Program-made: the position numbers and the translations under genes
Notes under the pieces: model-generated
Databases searched by the model: none
Seen by the model: the letters and a program-made list of their open reading frames with translations, nothing else
Told to the model about the DNA's origin: nothing
Shown: piece by piece, positions 36,463-45,340 of the stretch
Layout of the letters: every line of letters begins with the position of its first letter
How positions within the stretch are numbered: the stretch's first letter is position 1
Assembly: GCF_007097365.1 (NCBI RefSeq)
Contig: NZ_VJZR01000008.1
Coordinates: forward strand, 1-64,000
Direction: 5' to 3'
Length of the DNA: 64,000 nucleotides
Origin: Flavobacterium franklandianum
GTDB taxonomy: Bacteria; Bacteroidota; Bacteroidia; Flavobacteriales; Flavobacteriaceae

Positions 36463-36479
36463 TCTGTGAATCTGTGGCT
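36463..36479 (+). repeat. TCTGTGAATCTGTGGCT repeat, copy 2
   Basis: Exact copy of 25921-25937, in both cases preceded by an A-rich run. Confidence 0.55.
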
Positions 36480-36569
36480 GACTTTTAAAAGTGAAAGTTC
36501 AGTTAAAAAACCAATAGGCAAAACCCAAAAAAAAGATTTATCTTTGCGCCACAACTACACACCTATACA

Positions 36570-37748
36570 ATGAGTTCAGATTCTAGCAAACGTTATGCAC
36601 AAAGAGGAGTTTCAGCATCTAAAGAAGATGTGCACAACGCCATAAAAAACATCGATAAAGGATTATTTCCACAGGCTTTTTGCAAAATTGTCCCAGATTA
36701 TTTGACCAATGATGAAGATTATTGTCTTATAATGCACGCAGATGGCGCAGGAACCAAATCGTCATTGGCATATATGTATTGGAAAGAAACGGGTGATATT
36801 TCTGTTTGGAAAGGTATCGCGCAAGACGCTTTGATAATGAATATCGACGACTTATTGTGCGTAGGAGCCACCGACAATATTTTGCTTTCTTCCACTATTG
36901 GAAGAAACAAAAACCTAATTACTGCCGAAGTAATTTCGGCCATCATCAACGGAACCGAAGAATTAATCAAAGAACTAGATTCTTTTGGTGTGACCATTCA
37001 TTCAACTGGTGGAGAAACGGCCGATGTAGGCGATATTGTTCGAACTATCATCGTAGATTCAACCGTTACTGCTAGAATGAAACGTTCTAAAGTAATTGAT
37101 AATGCCAACATAAAAGCGGGTGACGTTATTGTAGGATTGGAATCTTTCGGTCAAGCCACTTACGAAAAAAGTTACAATGGCGGAATGGGAAGCAACGGAT
37201 TGACATCAGCGCGTCACGATGTTTTTGGAAAATATTTGGCTACCAAATATCCAGAAAGTTACGATGCTGCAGTTCCTGAAGAATTGATTTATTCAGGTCA
37301 GATGAAATTGACTGATGCAGTCGAAAATTCACCAATAGATGCGGGACAATTAGTGCTTTCGCCAACTAGAACCTATGCCCCAATTATCAAGAAAATTTTG
37401 GATAAATATTCGTCCAATGAAATTCACGGAATGGTGCATTGTAGCGGAGGAGCACAAACCAAGATTTTACATTTCGTTCAAAAACTACATATCATAAAAG
37501 ACAATTTATTCCCGGTTCCACCCTTGTTCAAACTCATTCAAGAGCAATCCAAAACCGATTGGAAAGAAATGTACCAAGTATTCAACTGCGGACATCGTAT
37601 GGAAATTTACGTTCCCGAAGCCGTAGCTCAGGATATTATTGCGATTTCAAAATCGTTCAATGTCAATGCTCAAATTGTGGGTAGAGTAGAAGCTGCCGAT
37701 ACAAAGAAACTGACAATTACCAGCGAATACGGTACTTTCGAATATTAG
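36570..37748 (+). CDS. purM: phosphoribosylformylglycinamidine cyclo-ligase (AIR synthase)
   Basis: 392-residue purine enzyme that closes the imidazole ring of FGAM to give AIR. The N-terminal text RYAQRGVSASKEDVHNAIKN, ADGAGTKSSLAYMYW and DALIMNIDDLLCVGATD is typical of PurM, as are HSTGGETADVGDIVRTI and DVIVGLESFGQ. The C-terminal domain holds EIHGMVHCSGGAQTK and FNCGHRMEIYV. It is longer than the ~345-residue E. coli protein, which is normal for Bacteroidota. TATCTTTG at 36539-36546 is a plausible -7 element. Confidence 0.9.
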   Translation: MSSDSSKRYAQRGVSASKEDVHNAIKNIDKGLFPQAFCKIVPDYLTNDEDYCLIMHADGAGTKSSLAYMYWKETGDISVWKGIAQDALIMNIDDLLCVGATDNILLSSTIGRNKNLITAEVISAIINGTEELIKELDSFGVTIHSTGGETADVGDIVRTIIVDSTVTARMKRSKVIDNANIKAGDVIVGLESFGQATYEKSYNGGMGSNGLTSARHDVFGKYLATKYPESYDAAVPEELIYSGQMKLTDAVENSPIDAGQLVLSPTRTYAPIIKKILDKYSSNEIHGMVHCSGGAQTKILHFVQKLHIIKDNLFPVPPLFKLIQEQSKTDWKEMYQVFNCGHRMEIYVPEAVAQDIIAISKSFNVNAQIVGRVEAADTKKLTITSEYGTFEY

Positions 37749-37752
37749 AAGG

Positions 37753-37860
37753 GTTTGAAATTGTTTAAGGCTGTTTAAAATTGTTTAAAACTGTTTGTTT
37801 TTTGATCGTTAAACAATTTTAAACCTTTAAACAATTTTAAACTTTTAAATCCTTAAACTT
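37753..37860. repeat. helically phased GTTTAA / AAAC repeats
   Basis: Four GTTT(G/A)A units at 10-bp spacing (37763, 37773, 37783, 37793) followed by AAAC units at 37811, 37821, 37829, 37839 and 37855 with 8-10 bp spacing. The two halves are roughly inverted (AATTGTTTAAAA versus TTTTAAACAATTTT). They fill the gap between purM and the 118-residue gene. Confidence 0.7.
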
Positions 37861-37867
37861 TTCCTCA

Positions 37868-38224
37868 ATGTACGAACTACTTTTTTGGCAATATCAAGAC
37901 GGAATTTATCTCAACCATCATTTGGTTTACGAAGCCTTGGTCGAACAACAAGAAGTCGAAGGTCTTGAAACGCTTCCTGTTCAAGTAATCCTGAATCGTA
38001 TTCATTCGGTCTTTTCAAGCTGGGAAAAAGTAGATGAAAGTAGTTGGAAAAACACCAACGGAAATGGTGCTTTTCACGTTAAAACAACGCCACAAAGTAT
38101 CCAAATTGATTGCTACGGAACTGAAGGGAAGACCATGAATTTGCTCGCCGATACTTTGGAAGAATTCAAATGTCCGTTGTACGACCCTCAAATTCCAGTG
38201 CGTTACGACGAGTTTAACGAATAG
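37868..38224 (+). CDS. conserved small protein of unknown function
   Basis: 118-residue soluble acidic protein without signal peptide (YELLFWQYQDGIYLNHHLVYEAL ... CPLYDPQIPVRYDEFNE). I do not recognise a domain. Composition and length suggest a compact alpha/beta fold. It follows purM by about 120 bp of phased repeats and precedes a GNAT gene by 92 bp; all are on the plus strand and may be partly co-transcribed. Confidence 0.7.
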   Translation: MYELLFWQYQDGIYLNHHLVYEALVEQQEVEGLETLPVQVILNRIHSVFSSWEKVDESSWKNTNGNGAFHVKTTPQSIQIDCYGTEGKTMNLLADTLEEFKCPLYDPQIPVRYDEFNE

Positions 38225-38316
38225 ATTTCCGTCATTACAATCCAAAAAAAAATCCCGTGTAAATCCGTTTCATCCGTTTCATCTGTGTCATCAGTGGCTA
38301 ATTCAATATATATCCT

Positions 38317-38919
38317 ATGCCAACAACTCATAACTTTCCGCAAAATATAATCCTCGAAGACGACTTTGTTTTGCTTCGTCCGTTACAGGAATCTGATGTA
38401 GAAAACTTATTGGAAATCTCTATCAACGAACCTGAAACTTGGGAATATTCTTTGGTTCGTGCCAACGGAAAGGAAAACTTAGAAAATTACATTCAAATTG
38501 CTCTAAAAGCAAAAGAAAACAAAACCGAAATCACTTTTATCGTTTACGACAGAAAATCAGGAAAATATGCTGGAAGCACTCGGTTTTATGATATTCAATT
38601 GCCATTCAAAACTCTGCAATTGGGTTATACTTGGTATGGCAAAGATTTTAGAGGAACGGGATTAAACAAACATTGTAAATTTTTGCTCTTACAATTTGCC
38701 TTCGAAACCCTTGGAATGGAGCGTGTGGAATTTCGTGCCGACAACAACAATCAACGCAGCATTTCCGCAATGAAAAGCATCGGTTGCAAAATCGAAGGCG
38801 TTCTTAGAAATCATATGCCAACCTTGGGAAGTGAACTGCGACGAGACAGTATTATTTTGAGTATTCTTCGCAACGAATGGTTCGATGAAGTGAAAGACCA
38901 TTTAAAAGCGAAATTGTGA
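38317..38919 (+). CDS. GNAT N-acetyltransferase, RimJ/RimL-like
   Basis: 200-residue acetyl-CoA-dependent transferase. Starts with ILEDDFVLLRPLQESDVENLLEIS, has the beta-strand YDRKSGKYAGSTRFYDI and the acetyl-CoA loop region LGYTWYGKDFRGTGLNKHCK, then VEFRADNNNQRSISAMKSIGC, which is typical of the RimJ/RimL branch acting on protein N-termini or amines. The acceptor cannot be assigned. Confidence 0.87.
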   Translation: MPTTHNFPQNIILEDDFVLLRPLQESDVENLLEISINEPETWEYSLVRANGKENLENYIQIALKAKENKTEITFIVYDRKSGKYAGSTRFYDIQLPFKTLQLGYTWYGKDFRGTGLNKHCKFLLLQFAFETLGMERVEFRADNNNQRSISAMKSIGCKIEGVLRNHMPTLGSELRRDSIILSILRNEWFDEVKDHLKAKL

Positions 38920-39008
38920 CGGCATAAATTCCAATTTATTCCACAATTTCCCAAAGTAGAGAGGCTATTTTACTCTTTTTTAACTCCATTTACAATCCGC
39001 ATTACACT

Positions 39009-39356
39009 ATGGGAACATTCGTTATCAGCAAACGATTTGATGATCGTTATAAATTTGTATTCACGTCCCGAAAAGGGAAAACTATTTTCACGAGTCCTTC
39101 GATGGAACTCAAGATGGAATGTGAAGAAAGTATTGAAGCCATAAAGACTAATATCGAAAAATACACTTACGTGAAAGCCAGAGCGGCCAATGGAAAATAT
39201 TTTTTCAAGATGATGCTTGACGAAGCCGTAGTTGCCACGAGCCGAAAATACACCACACCATTATTGCTTGAAAAAGGTATAGACGAAATCATTCGAACTG
39301 CCGTTAAATCAGATGTTTTGGATTTCACGATGAATGAGTTTGTGTTTCCAGATTAG
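39009..39356 (+). CDS. YegP-like DUF1508 protein
   Basis: 115-residue protein. GTFVISKRFDDRYKFVFTSRKGKTIFTS and CEESIEAIKTNIE resemble the beta-beta-alpha unit of DUF1508 (YegP), where K/G residues of GKxI and the ESxxAA helix recur. The repeat is present once clearly and once weakly (KARAANGKYFFKMMLDEAVVATS). Function unknown. Confidence 0.75.
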   Translation: MGTFVISKRFDDRYKFVFTSRKGKTIFTSPSMELKMECEESIEAIKTNIEKYTYVKARAANGKYFFKMMLDEAVVATSRKYTTPLLLEKGIDEIIRTAVKSDVLDFTMNEFVFPD

Positions 39357-39603
39357 GATAATACTTTTGAAATTTTTAGATGTGTTCTGCGATTATAATT
39401 GCTATTGCAACCTTGAAATCGCTTGCAAATAAAACTATTTAATGAATTAGGTACAAAATAATTAAAGTTTAGTAAAGGGCGCGCGTTGAGACTTGCTGGT
39501 TCGCTTCAATCAACCCAAATTAAGCTGAATTTGCTTCATTAAAACAACGTTTGTTTATTCTACTAAAGAAAAAAATCAGTAGTTTTTTAATTATTTTTAC
39601 AAA

Positions 39604-39954
39604 ATGAGATTTACAGACGAATATATCTTTAGACAGCCCGAAAACTACCAATCGATACTACAGCAATTGATTCCTGTTTTCAAAAGAGAAATCCCTGAAC
39701 TAGAGTTGTTGTTCAAATGGGGAATGCCTTATTTTTATTATAAAAAGAGGATGTTTTGCTATTTAATTTCTAATCTAAAAAAAGGGTTCGTTGATGCGGG
39801 TTTTGCCAGAGGTTTTCAATTAAAACGAAACCAAGAATACTTAGTTGGCGAAAAACGAAATACAGTAAAATCGCTGCGTTATACTAGTTTAGAAAGTATC
39901 AACAACGAGATTTTAGTCGATGTAATCCAAGAAGCTTTAAGCTTGTATAAATAA
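39604..39954 (+). CDS. DUF1801 domain protein
   Basis: 116-residue stand-alone DUF1801 protein. ELLFKWGMPYFYYKKRMFCYLIS corresponds to the FKWRTPCYSFQGKNV segment of the larger DUF1801/CDGSH protein at 17157, and GFVDAGFARGFQL to its following strand. It lacks the YdeI/OmdA and CDGSH parts. Function unknown; single gene with its own terminator. Confidence 0.78.
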   Translation: MRFTDEYIFRQPENYQSILQQLIPVFKREIPELELLFKWGMPYFYYKKRMFCYLISNLKKGFVDAGFARGFQLKRNQEYLVGEKRNTVKSLRYTSLESINNEILVDVIQEALSLYK

Positions 39955-39956
39955 AA

Positions 39957-39982
39957 AAAATCTCCTTTTGGGAGATTTTTTT
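39957..39982. terminator. terminator after DUF1801 gene
   Basis: ATCTCC-TTTTG-GGAGAT with eight A before and seven T after, thus functional in both directions; separates the convergent gene ending at 40002. Confidence 0.88.
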
Positions 39983-40001
39983 ATAAAATTATGTGTAGAA
40001 A

Positions 40002-40847
40002 TTAGATTTTGAAAATTCCCCCAAAAGCAATAATTGTTTCTCCAAAGAAAAACTCTTGTGAGGCACTGTCTGAAGTGCTTGCCGTGGTGCGAATGTCGGG
40101 CATATTAATGTAGCCCCCTTTTAAGGCTCCTTCGATAGTGAAATACTTGAAAATGGTCAAGTTAATTCCTGCCCTAACCGATGTTCCATATCCTGATACG
40201 TGAAACTCATCGTATCTTTCTTTGCCCATAAGGGTCGTATTGGTTTTTGGATACAAAACTCCAACGCCAAAACCTCCGTTGATGTTTACTTGAAATTTAT
40301 CGGTGTTTTTTATGCCAAACCATTTCGAAATATCATCTTGTCGGGCAATTTCAGTATAAACATAATTTAAACCATCGGTGTGTTCAAACATTATAAATTC
40401 TTCGGTTAGCACCGTTGGAGTATTGGCATAACCTCCGTTAAAAGGTGGGTTTCCGTCAATAATTCCGGTGATATTTGCCGTTTGGTTTTGGGTCATTACA
40501 TATTTCATATGATCAACTCCAATAGACAGGCTGTATTTGTCGGTGAAAAAATAACCCAGTTTGAAATTGGTTTGAGGTATCGTCGCTCTGCCAGGTGTTA
40601 TGTAATCTATGTGCCAACCTTTTGGTTTGTCGTGCGCATCGGCATTTTGAACAACGAAATTGTAATTATCACCCATAAAACGAATGTCGGATTGTGAGTA
40701 TTTGTCTCTATTTCCGCCCCAAGAAATGGTGAATTTTCCTTTGTTGTGAGCTGTATATCTTTCTTTTATAATAGTGTCATTTTGAGCAAAAGTGCTGAGA
40801 GAAATGAAAAGAATTAATAGGGCGGAGTTGAACAAATTTGTTTTCAA
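40002..40847 (-). CDS. outer-membrane beta-barrel protein, unknown
   Basis: 281-residue protein with a signal peptide ending LSTFAQ. The rest alternates beta-strands with aromatic ends (KFTISWGGNRDKYSQSDI, TNFKLGYFFTDKYSLSIGVDHMKYVM, FFGETIIAFGGIFKI) and should fold as a ~12-strand barrel. It starts 10 bp after the kdsA stop; the association with lipopolysaccharide synthesis is suggestive only. Confidence 0.72.
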   Translation of the reverse strand: MKTNLFNSALLILFISLSTFAQNDTIIKERYTAHNKGKFTISWGGNRDKYSQSDIRFMGDNYNFVVQNADAHDKPKGWHIDYITPGRATIPQTNFKLGYFFTDKYSLSIGVDHMKYVMTQNQTANITGIIDGNPPFNGGYANTPTVLTEEFIMFEHTDGLNYVYTEIARQDDISKWFGIKNTDKFQVNINGGFGVGVLYPKTNTTLMGKERYDEFHVSGYGTSVRAGINLTIFKYFTIEGALKGGYINMPDIRTTASTSDSASQEFFFGETIIAFGGIFKI

Positions 40848-40857
40848 AATAGGGTTA

Positions 40858-41676
40858 TTAAAATTGATTTATGGTTTTTCTGATGGCGACTAGCTTGGTC
40901 ATTAAGGCTTCAAAATAGTCTAAATGTAGCATATTGGCACCGTCACTTTTAGCATTTGCAGGGTCAAAATGAGTTTCTATGAAAATTCCATCTACACCTA
41001 CAGCGATTCCGGCTTTGGCAATGGTTTCAATCATATCGGGTCTTCCGCCAGTTATGCCAATGGTTTGGTTGGGTTGTTGTAAGGAATGAGTAACGTCAAG
41101 AACTGTTGTTGCGTAGCTTTGCATTGTTGGAATTCCACGAAAATCAACAATCATATCTTGGTAGCCAAACATCGTTCCGCGATCCGTTACCATTACGTTT
41201 TGATTGTTGCAATCCAATACTTTTTGAACGGCATGTTTCATGCTTTCGGGACTCATAAATTGTCCTTTTTTCAGGTTGACTACTTTTCCAGTATTGGCGG
41301 CAGCAACGACTAAATCGGTTTGACGAACTAAGAAAGCGGGAATTTGCAACACATCAACATATTCGGCAGCCATTACTGCATCTTCGTTGGTGTGAATATC
41401 GGTAACGGTGGGAACTCCAAAAGTTTCGGAAACTTTTCGAAGAATTTGCAATGCTTTTTCATCGCCAATTCCTGAGAAACTGTCAATTCTGGAGCGATTG
41501 GCTTTTTTGAAGGAACCTTTAAAGACGAAAGGAATCTCCAATTTATTGGTAATACCAACTAATTTTTCGGCAATTCGCATTGCCATTTCTTCGCCTTCGA
41601 TAGCGCAAGGTCCTGCCAATAAAAAGAAGTTGCCGCTATCAGTATGTTTTATTTGTGGAATGTTGTGTATGTTCAT
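40858..41676 (-). CDS. kdsA: 3-deoxy-8-phosphooctulonate synthase
   Basis: 272-residue KDO-8-phosphate synthase, condensing arabinose-5-phosphate with phosphoenolpyruvate for lipopolysaccharide core synthesis. Signatures: FFLLAGPCAIEGEEMAMRIAEKL, VFKGSFKKANRSRIDSFSG and QIPAFLVRQTDLVVAAANT. GITGGRPDMIETIAKAGIAVGVDG and FIETHFDPANAKSDGANM close the barrel. Lies between a small lipoprotein gene (48 bp upstream) and the barrel protein gene, all on the minus strand. Confidence 0.95.
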   Translation of the reverse strand: MNIHNIPQIKHTDSGNFFLLAGPCAIEGEEMAMRIAEKLVGITNKLEIPFVFKGSFKKANRSRIDSFSGIGDEKALQILRKVSETFGVPTVTDIHTNEDAVMAAEYVDVLQIPAFLVRQTDLVVAAANTGKVVNLKKGQFMSPESMKHAVQKVLDCNNQNVMVTDRGTMFGYQDMIVDFRGIPTMQSYATTVLDVTHSLQQPNQTIGITGGRPDMIETIAKAGIAVGVDGIFIETHFDPANAKSDGANMLHLDYFEALMTKLVAIRKTINQF

Positions 41677-41724
41677 AGTGAATTTTTTCTGAGGACAAAG
41701 ATAGTTAGGATTTACGGTTTTGAA

Positions 41725-42177
41725 TTATTTATTTTTTAATCTTAATCCAAAAGGCACCATCAAAACTCCTTTTTCGTAAATATTTAAATATAAAATTACA
41801 AGCGATTTTTGCCCTTCCCATTTTAGTTCATAGACATCCAATAACCCTGCTCCCATTGCACTTCTTTTTGTGGGAAATGGACAGCAACTTTCTAGTTTGG
41901 TATAGGTTATTTTTTCGCCTTTTGGTCCGGCCAAAGCATTCAAAAAGCGTTGCTGATTGATGGTTTCGTTTCGAGTACTTTCAAAAAATATATTGATGGG
42001 ATAATCCTTGTCATACCCATATTTTCTGTCCTTACTAAATTCTGAAATATAAAAGGTGTTATTTTCAACAAGCTGAAGATTTGGAGCATCATTATCAATA
42101 TTTTTTATGGTAGATTTTGTGCTAGTACATGATGTAATGCTAATTATTAAGGCGATAAGAAGAGCAGTTTTTTTCAT
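41725..42177 (-). CDS. lipoprotein of unknown function upstream of kdsA
   Basis: 150-residue lipoprotein with lipobox ITSC followed by a TSTKSTIKN linker. The body (NTFYISEFSKDRKYGYDKDYPINIFF, RFLNALAGPKGEKITYTKLESCCPFP) is beta-rich and holds an unusual vicinal CC. Similar small lipoproteins beside kdsA occur in other flavobacteria as I recall. No named domain. Confidence 0.7.
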   Translation of the reverse strand: MKKTALLIALIISITSCTSTKSTIKNIDNDAPNLQLVENNTFYISEFSKDRKYGYDKDYPINIFFESTRNETINQQRFLNALAGPKGEKITYTKLESCCPFPTKRSAMGAGLLDVYELKWEGQKSLVILYLNIYEKGVLMVPFGLRLKNK

Positions 42178-42334
42178 AATTACAATATTCGAATTTTAAG
42201 GATTAAACTACGAAATAACGTAATCTAATTTAGTAGCAAATTTAACAGGTATTGCTTCCATAAACAACAATTATACCTTAATTATTCCCCTTATAAAATT
42301 AGAATTATTATTTTAGCACAATAAAAATAATATT

Positions 42335-42892
42335 ATGGATATTTTATTTCAAACATGGCCTTGGTATGTTTCAGGATTTTTGATAGGAATTGTGATGCTT
42401 AGCCTCATTTATTTTGGAAAGTCTTTCGGAATGTCTTCTAATTTGAGCACTTTGTGTTCGATGACGGGATTGGGTAAAAAAGTTAGTTTTTTCAATTTTG
42501 ATTGGAAAGCGCAGCGTTGGAATTTATTGGTGGTTTTAGGGGCGATGTTGGGCGGATTTGTGGCGGTTCATTTTATGAGCGATGCTTCTAATGTGGATAT
42601 TAATCCCAAAACAATTGCACAATTGACACAACTAGGCATAGATGCGCCCAACGGAAAATTATTACCCAATACACTGTTTGCAAACGATATTTTTCAGTCT
42701 CCCAAAAAGATTTTGATTTTGATCTTCGGTGGTGTTTTGATTGGTTTTGGAACGCGTTATGCCAGCGGATGTACTTCGGGACACGCTATTTATGGTTTGA
42801 GTAGTTTGCAAATTCCTTCTTTAAAAGCGGTAATTGGATTTTTTATTGGAGGATTGATTATGGCGCATTTTATTTTACCTTTAATTTTTTAG
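42335..42892 (+). CDS. YeeE/YedE-type transporter, first half
   Basis: 185-residue inner-membrane protein with about five helices. The conserved FGTRYASGCTSGHAIYGLSSLQ holds the cysteine that relays thiosulfate or sulfide-like sulfur in the YeeE/TsuA family. In this split form two small proteins replace one long one. The second half follows after 2 bp. No rhodanese or persulfide dioxygenase gene is adjacent here. Confidence 0.85.
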   Translation: MDILFQTWPWYVSGFLIGIVMLSLIYFGKSFGMSSNLSTLCSMTGLGKKVSFFNFDWKAQRWNLLVVLGAMLGGFVAVHFMSDASNVDINPKTIAQLTQLGIDAPNGKLLPNTLFANDIFQSPKKILILIFGGVLIGFGTRYASGCTSGHAIYGLSSLQIPSLKAVIGFFIGGLIMAHFILPLIF

Positions 42893-42894
42893 TT

Positions 42895-43308
42895 ATGAAA
42901 GCATTAAAATACATCGTTGTTGGTTTTGTTTTTGGGATTGTTTTAACCAAATCCGAAGCGGTTTCTTGGTATCGAATTTATGAAATGTTTCTATTTCAAT
43001 CATTTCACATGTACGGAATCATTATGGTTGCTGTTGTGACTGGAGTTATTGGAATTCAAATTATAAAAAGAAGAAACATCAAAGACATCAAAGGTTTGCC
43101 CATAGAAATTATTACTAAAGAAGCTGGTTCCACTCGGTTTTGGGTTGGCGGAATATTTTTTGGATTGGGTTGGGCTTTAGTAGGTTCTTGCCCTGGGCCG
43201 ATATTTATATTACTTGGAGCTGGATTTTTACCCATTATTTTGGTGCTTTTTGGAGCACTTTTCGGAACTTTTTTATACGGATTGATGAAGAATAAATTGC
43301 CGCATTAA
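42895..43308 (+). CDS. YeeE/YedE-type transporter, second half (DUF6691)
   Basis: 137-residue inner-membrane protein with four helices, the partner of the preceding gene. GIFFGLGWALVGSCPGPIFILLGAG carries the second conserved cysteine of the family. The 2-bp gap implies translational coupling and a 1:1 complex, as in the PmpA/PmpB pairs linked to sulfur import. Confidence 0.85.
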   Translation: MKALKYIVVGFVFGIVLTKSEAVSWYRIYEMFLFQSFHMYGIIMVAVVTGVIGIQIIKRRNIKDIKGLPIEIITKEAGSTRFWVGGIFFGLGWALVGSCPGPIFILLGAGFLPIILVLFGALFGTFLYGLMKNKLPH

Positions 43309-43310
43309 AT

Positions 43311-43342
43311 CCTCACCCCAACCCTCTCCAATGGAGAGGGAG
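43311..43342. repeat. CCCTCTCC-AAT-GGAGAGGG palindrome
   Basis: Perfect 8-bp arms (43322-43329, 43333-43340) within CCTCACCCCAACCC-type text. A widespread intergenic motif in Bacteroidota from memory; compare 22303-22318. Confidence 0.6.
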
Positions 43343-43368
43343 CCGAAATTGGATTATAATTTTAAATT

Positions 43369-43408
43369 AAAAAAAGCAGGATTTTCTAAAAGTAAATTCT
43401 GCTTTTTT
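43369..43408. terminator. terminator between transporter pair and clpS
   Basis: AAAAAGCAGGATTT / AAATTCTGCTTTTT with one G-U pair on the plus strand, seven T on one side and seven A on the other. Confidence 0.8.
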
Positions 43409-43427
43409 TATACAATAACTTGAAATT

Positions 43428-43703
43428 TCACACTATCTCAGCACTCAAGCCAGCATCTAATAATTGACTGCATTGTGGTTTCAGTTTTTCTAAAATATCT
43501 GTTTTTACAGTACATTTCCCTCTGTAATGCACAATTATTGAGCATTGTTCGGCTTGTTCGGGAGTGTGATTGCAAACTCTGATTAGGGTTTCGATAACAT
43601 GTTCAAAAGTGTTTACATCGTCATTATACACTATAATTTCGTTGTTTATTGTTCTTGACTCTTTGAGGCTAACTCGTTCTCTAACTTTTACTTTGGTACT
43701 CAT
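43428..43703 (-). CDS. clpS: ATP-dependent Clp protease adaptor ClpS
   Basis: 91-residue adaptor that delivers N-degron substrates to ClpAP. The fold signature is IIVYNDDVNTFEHVIETLIRVC (substrate-pocket NDD and the helix), then CSIIVHYRGKCTVKTDILEKL. The usual HxxG of the second segment is HYRG. Length is normal including the disordered N-terminal tail. Last gene of a prmA-methyltransferase-clpS unit. Confidence 0.92.
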   Translation of the reverse strand: MSTKVKVRERVSLKESRTINNEIIVYNDDVNTFEHVIETLIRVCNHTPEQAEQCSIIVHYRGKCTVKTDILEKLKPQCSQLLDAGLSAEIV

Positions 43704-43744
43704 TTTTAAATAATTTGTAGGTTATAAATAAAAATAGTGTTGTT

Positions 43745-44359
43745 TTACTTGATTTTTTCAAACACACAAAATGTAAAATTTTGCTTGGTTTCAAAGGGGG
43801 TTATATGATCTTCAGTGATACATTTTAGTTTTTTAAAATTGTCTGAAAATTGATTTTCTATTTCTTTTTCAGAGTATTGTTTGATGTCTAGTCCACTACA
43901 TTTTTTTGGGCCGTTTTCTGAAAAGGTACCAATTATTATAAAATTAGTTACCCATTTTTTAGTAATTTCAGCATATTTTTTTATTTGCCCCGATGTTGTC
44001 AAAAAATGAAATGTGGCTCGGTCATGCCAAATGTCATACTTAGTTTCTGGCTTGAATTCAGTAATATCCGAAACAATCCAATTTACTTTTTCAGTATTTA
44101 TACCCAATCTTTTTTTTGCTCTATCTAATGCATTGGCCGAAATATCCAAAATCGTAATATTCTCATATCCATCTTTTAGTAAAAAATCGACAAGTTTGCT
44201 GTCGCCACCACCAATGTCTATGATTTTTGCTGTTTTGTCTAAATGGGTTTTCCTTATAAAATCAAGTGAAGTTTTTGGGTTTTCTTGCGTCCAACTTACT
44301 TCACAGGGCTGTTTGGTTTCATAAACTGTTTCCCAATGATTTTTTCTGTCGATTTCCAT
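43745..44359 (-). CDS. class I SAM-dependent methyltransferase
   Basis: 204-residue methyltransferase. Motif I is AKIIDIGGGDSKLVDFLL, followed by NITILDISANALDRAKKRLG and NWIVSDITEFKPETKYDIWHDRATFHFL. It resembles small-molecule methyltransferases (thiopurine/tellurite-type text WEtVYETK..EVSWTQ at the N-terminus), but the substrate is unknown. Lies 18 bp downstream of prmA. Confidence 0.87.
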   Translation of the reverse strand: MEIDRKNHWETVYETKQPCEVSWTQENPKTSLDFIRKTHLDKTAKIIDIGGGDSKLVDFLLKDGYENITILDISANALDRAKKRLGINTEKVNWIVSDITEFKPETKYDIWHDRATFHFLTTSGQIKKYAEITKKWVTNFIIIGTFSENGPKKCSGLDIKQYSEKEIENQFSDNFKKLKCITEDHITPFETKQNFTFCVFEKIK

Positions 44360-44377
44360 TTGTCAATTTTTCGAATA

Positions 44378-45211
44378 CTAATTTACATATTTTAAGGATA
44401 CCCAATTGTTTCTTTTGAATTTTTTTACATAGGTTAATCCTTTTTCTGTGCAAGAAGCATCAATAAACGGAATGTCTTCGGTATAAAAACCGCTCAATAA
44501 TAAGGTTCCCTTTGGATTCAAGCAATCTATATAAGATTGCATATCGTTCAACAAAATATTTCGGTTAATATTGGCAATTATTAAATCGTATTTTTTTTCT
44601 TTCAATACCGCAGCATCTCCTTCATAAACTGTGATATGATGACAATTATTTCGTTCGGCATTTTCGATAGAATTCAAATAGCACCAGTTGTCAATGTCTA
44701 CAGCATCAATAGGTTGAGCGCCTTTCATTTCGGCTAAAATCGCTAGAATTGCGGTTCCGCAACCCATATCAAGAGTTTTCATTCCATTAACATCGATTTC
44801 TAATAAATGCTGAATCATCATATGTGTCGTTTCGTGGTGACCGGTTCCGAAACTCATTTTGGGTTCGATGATAATGTCAAATTCGGCATCTGTTTTTGGG
44901 TGAAAAGGAGCGCGAACATGGCATTTTCCATCCACATCGATGGGTTCGAAATTCTTTTCCCATTCTTCGTTCCAGTTGACTTGGTCGATTTCTTCCACTT
45001 TGTAGGAAATGGTAAATTCAGGCGATTTAAGAATGAACAAATCGTCAAGGATATTCTCATTCCAAAGGTCTTTTTGAATATAGGCTACAATACCTAAATC
45101 ACTATCGATAAAGCTTTCGAAAGGAAGTTCACCCAGTTCGGCAACAAGAATTTCGGAACCTAACTCTTTTGGTTCAACCGTAAAATGGTAGCCTAAATAT
45201 ATATTTGACAT
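44378..45211 (-). CDS. prmA: ribosomal protein L11 methyltransferase
   Basis: 277-residue enzyme that methylates lysines of ribosomal protein L11. EPKMSFGTGHHETTHMMIQ is the family-specific stretch before motif I (KTLDMGCGTAILAILAEMKGA), followed by AVDIDNWCYLNSIENAERN and DLIIANINRNILLNDM with the NIN substrate loop. The N-terminal ~95 residues are the L11-recognition domain. First gene of a three-gene unit. Confidence 0.93.
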   Translation of the reverse strand: MSNIYLGYHFTVEPKELGSEILVAELGELPFESFIDSDLGIVAYIQKDLWNENILDDLFILKSPEFTISYKVEEIDQVNWNEEWEKNFEPIDVDGKCHVRAPFHPKTDAEFDIIIEPKMSFGTGHHETTHMMIQHLLEIDVNGMKTLDMGCGTAILAILAEMKGAQPIDAVDIDNWCYLNSIENAERNNCHHITVYEGDAAVLKEKKYDLIIANINRNILLNDMQSYIDCLNPKGTLLLSGFYTEDIPFIDASCTEKGLTYVKKFKRNNWVSLKYVN

Positions 45212-45264
45212 AAAATTATTTTTTGCAAAGGTAGTATTTCTCTTTTTATCGAATAGTCTAAAAC

Positions 45265-45300
45265 GAAAAAATAGGATTGAATTGCATCAAACCCTATTTT
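45265..45300 (-). terminator. terminator after YceI gene (45341)
   Basis: On the minus strand AAAATAGGGTTTGATG / ...CAATCCTATTTT stem, then TTTCG. 41 bp after the YceI stop. Confidence 0.65.
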
Positions 45301-45340
45301 AGGAATTTATGGATATAACATCCTAAAGTATAATTTCAAT

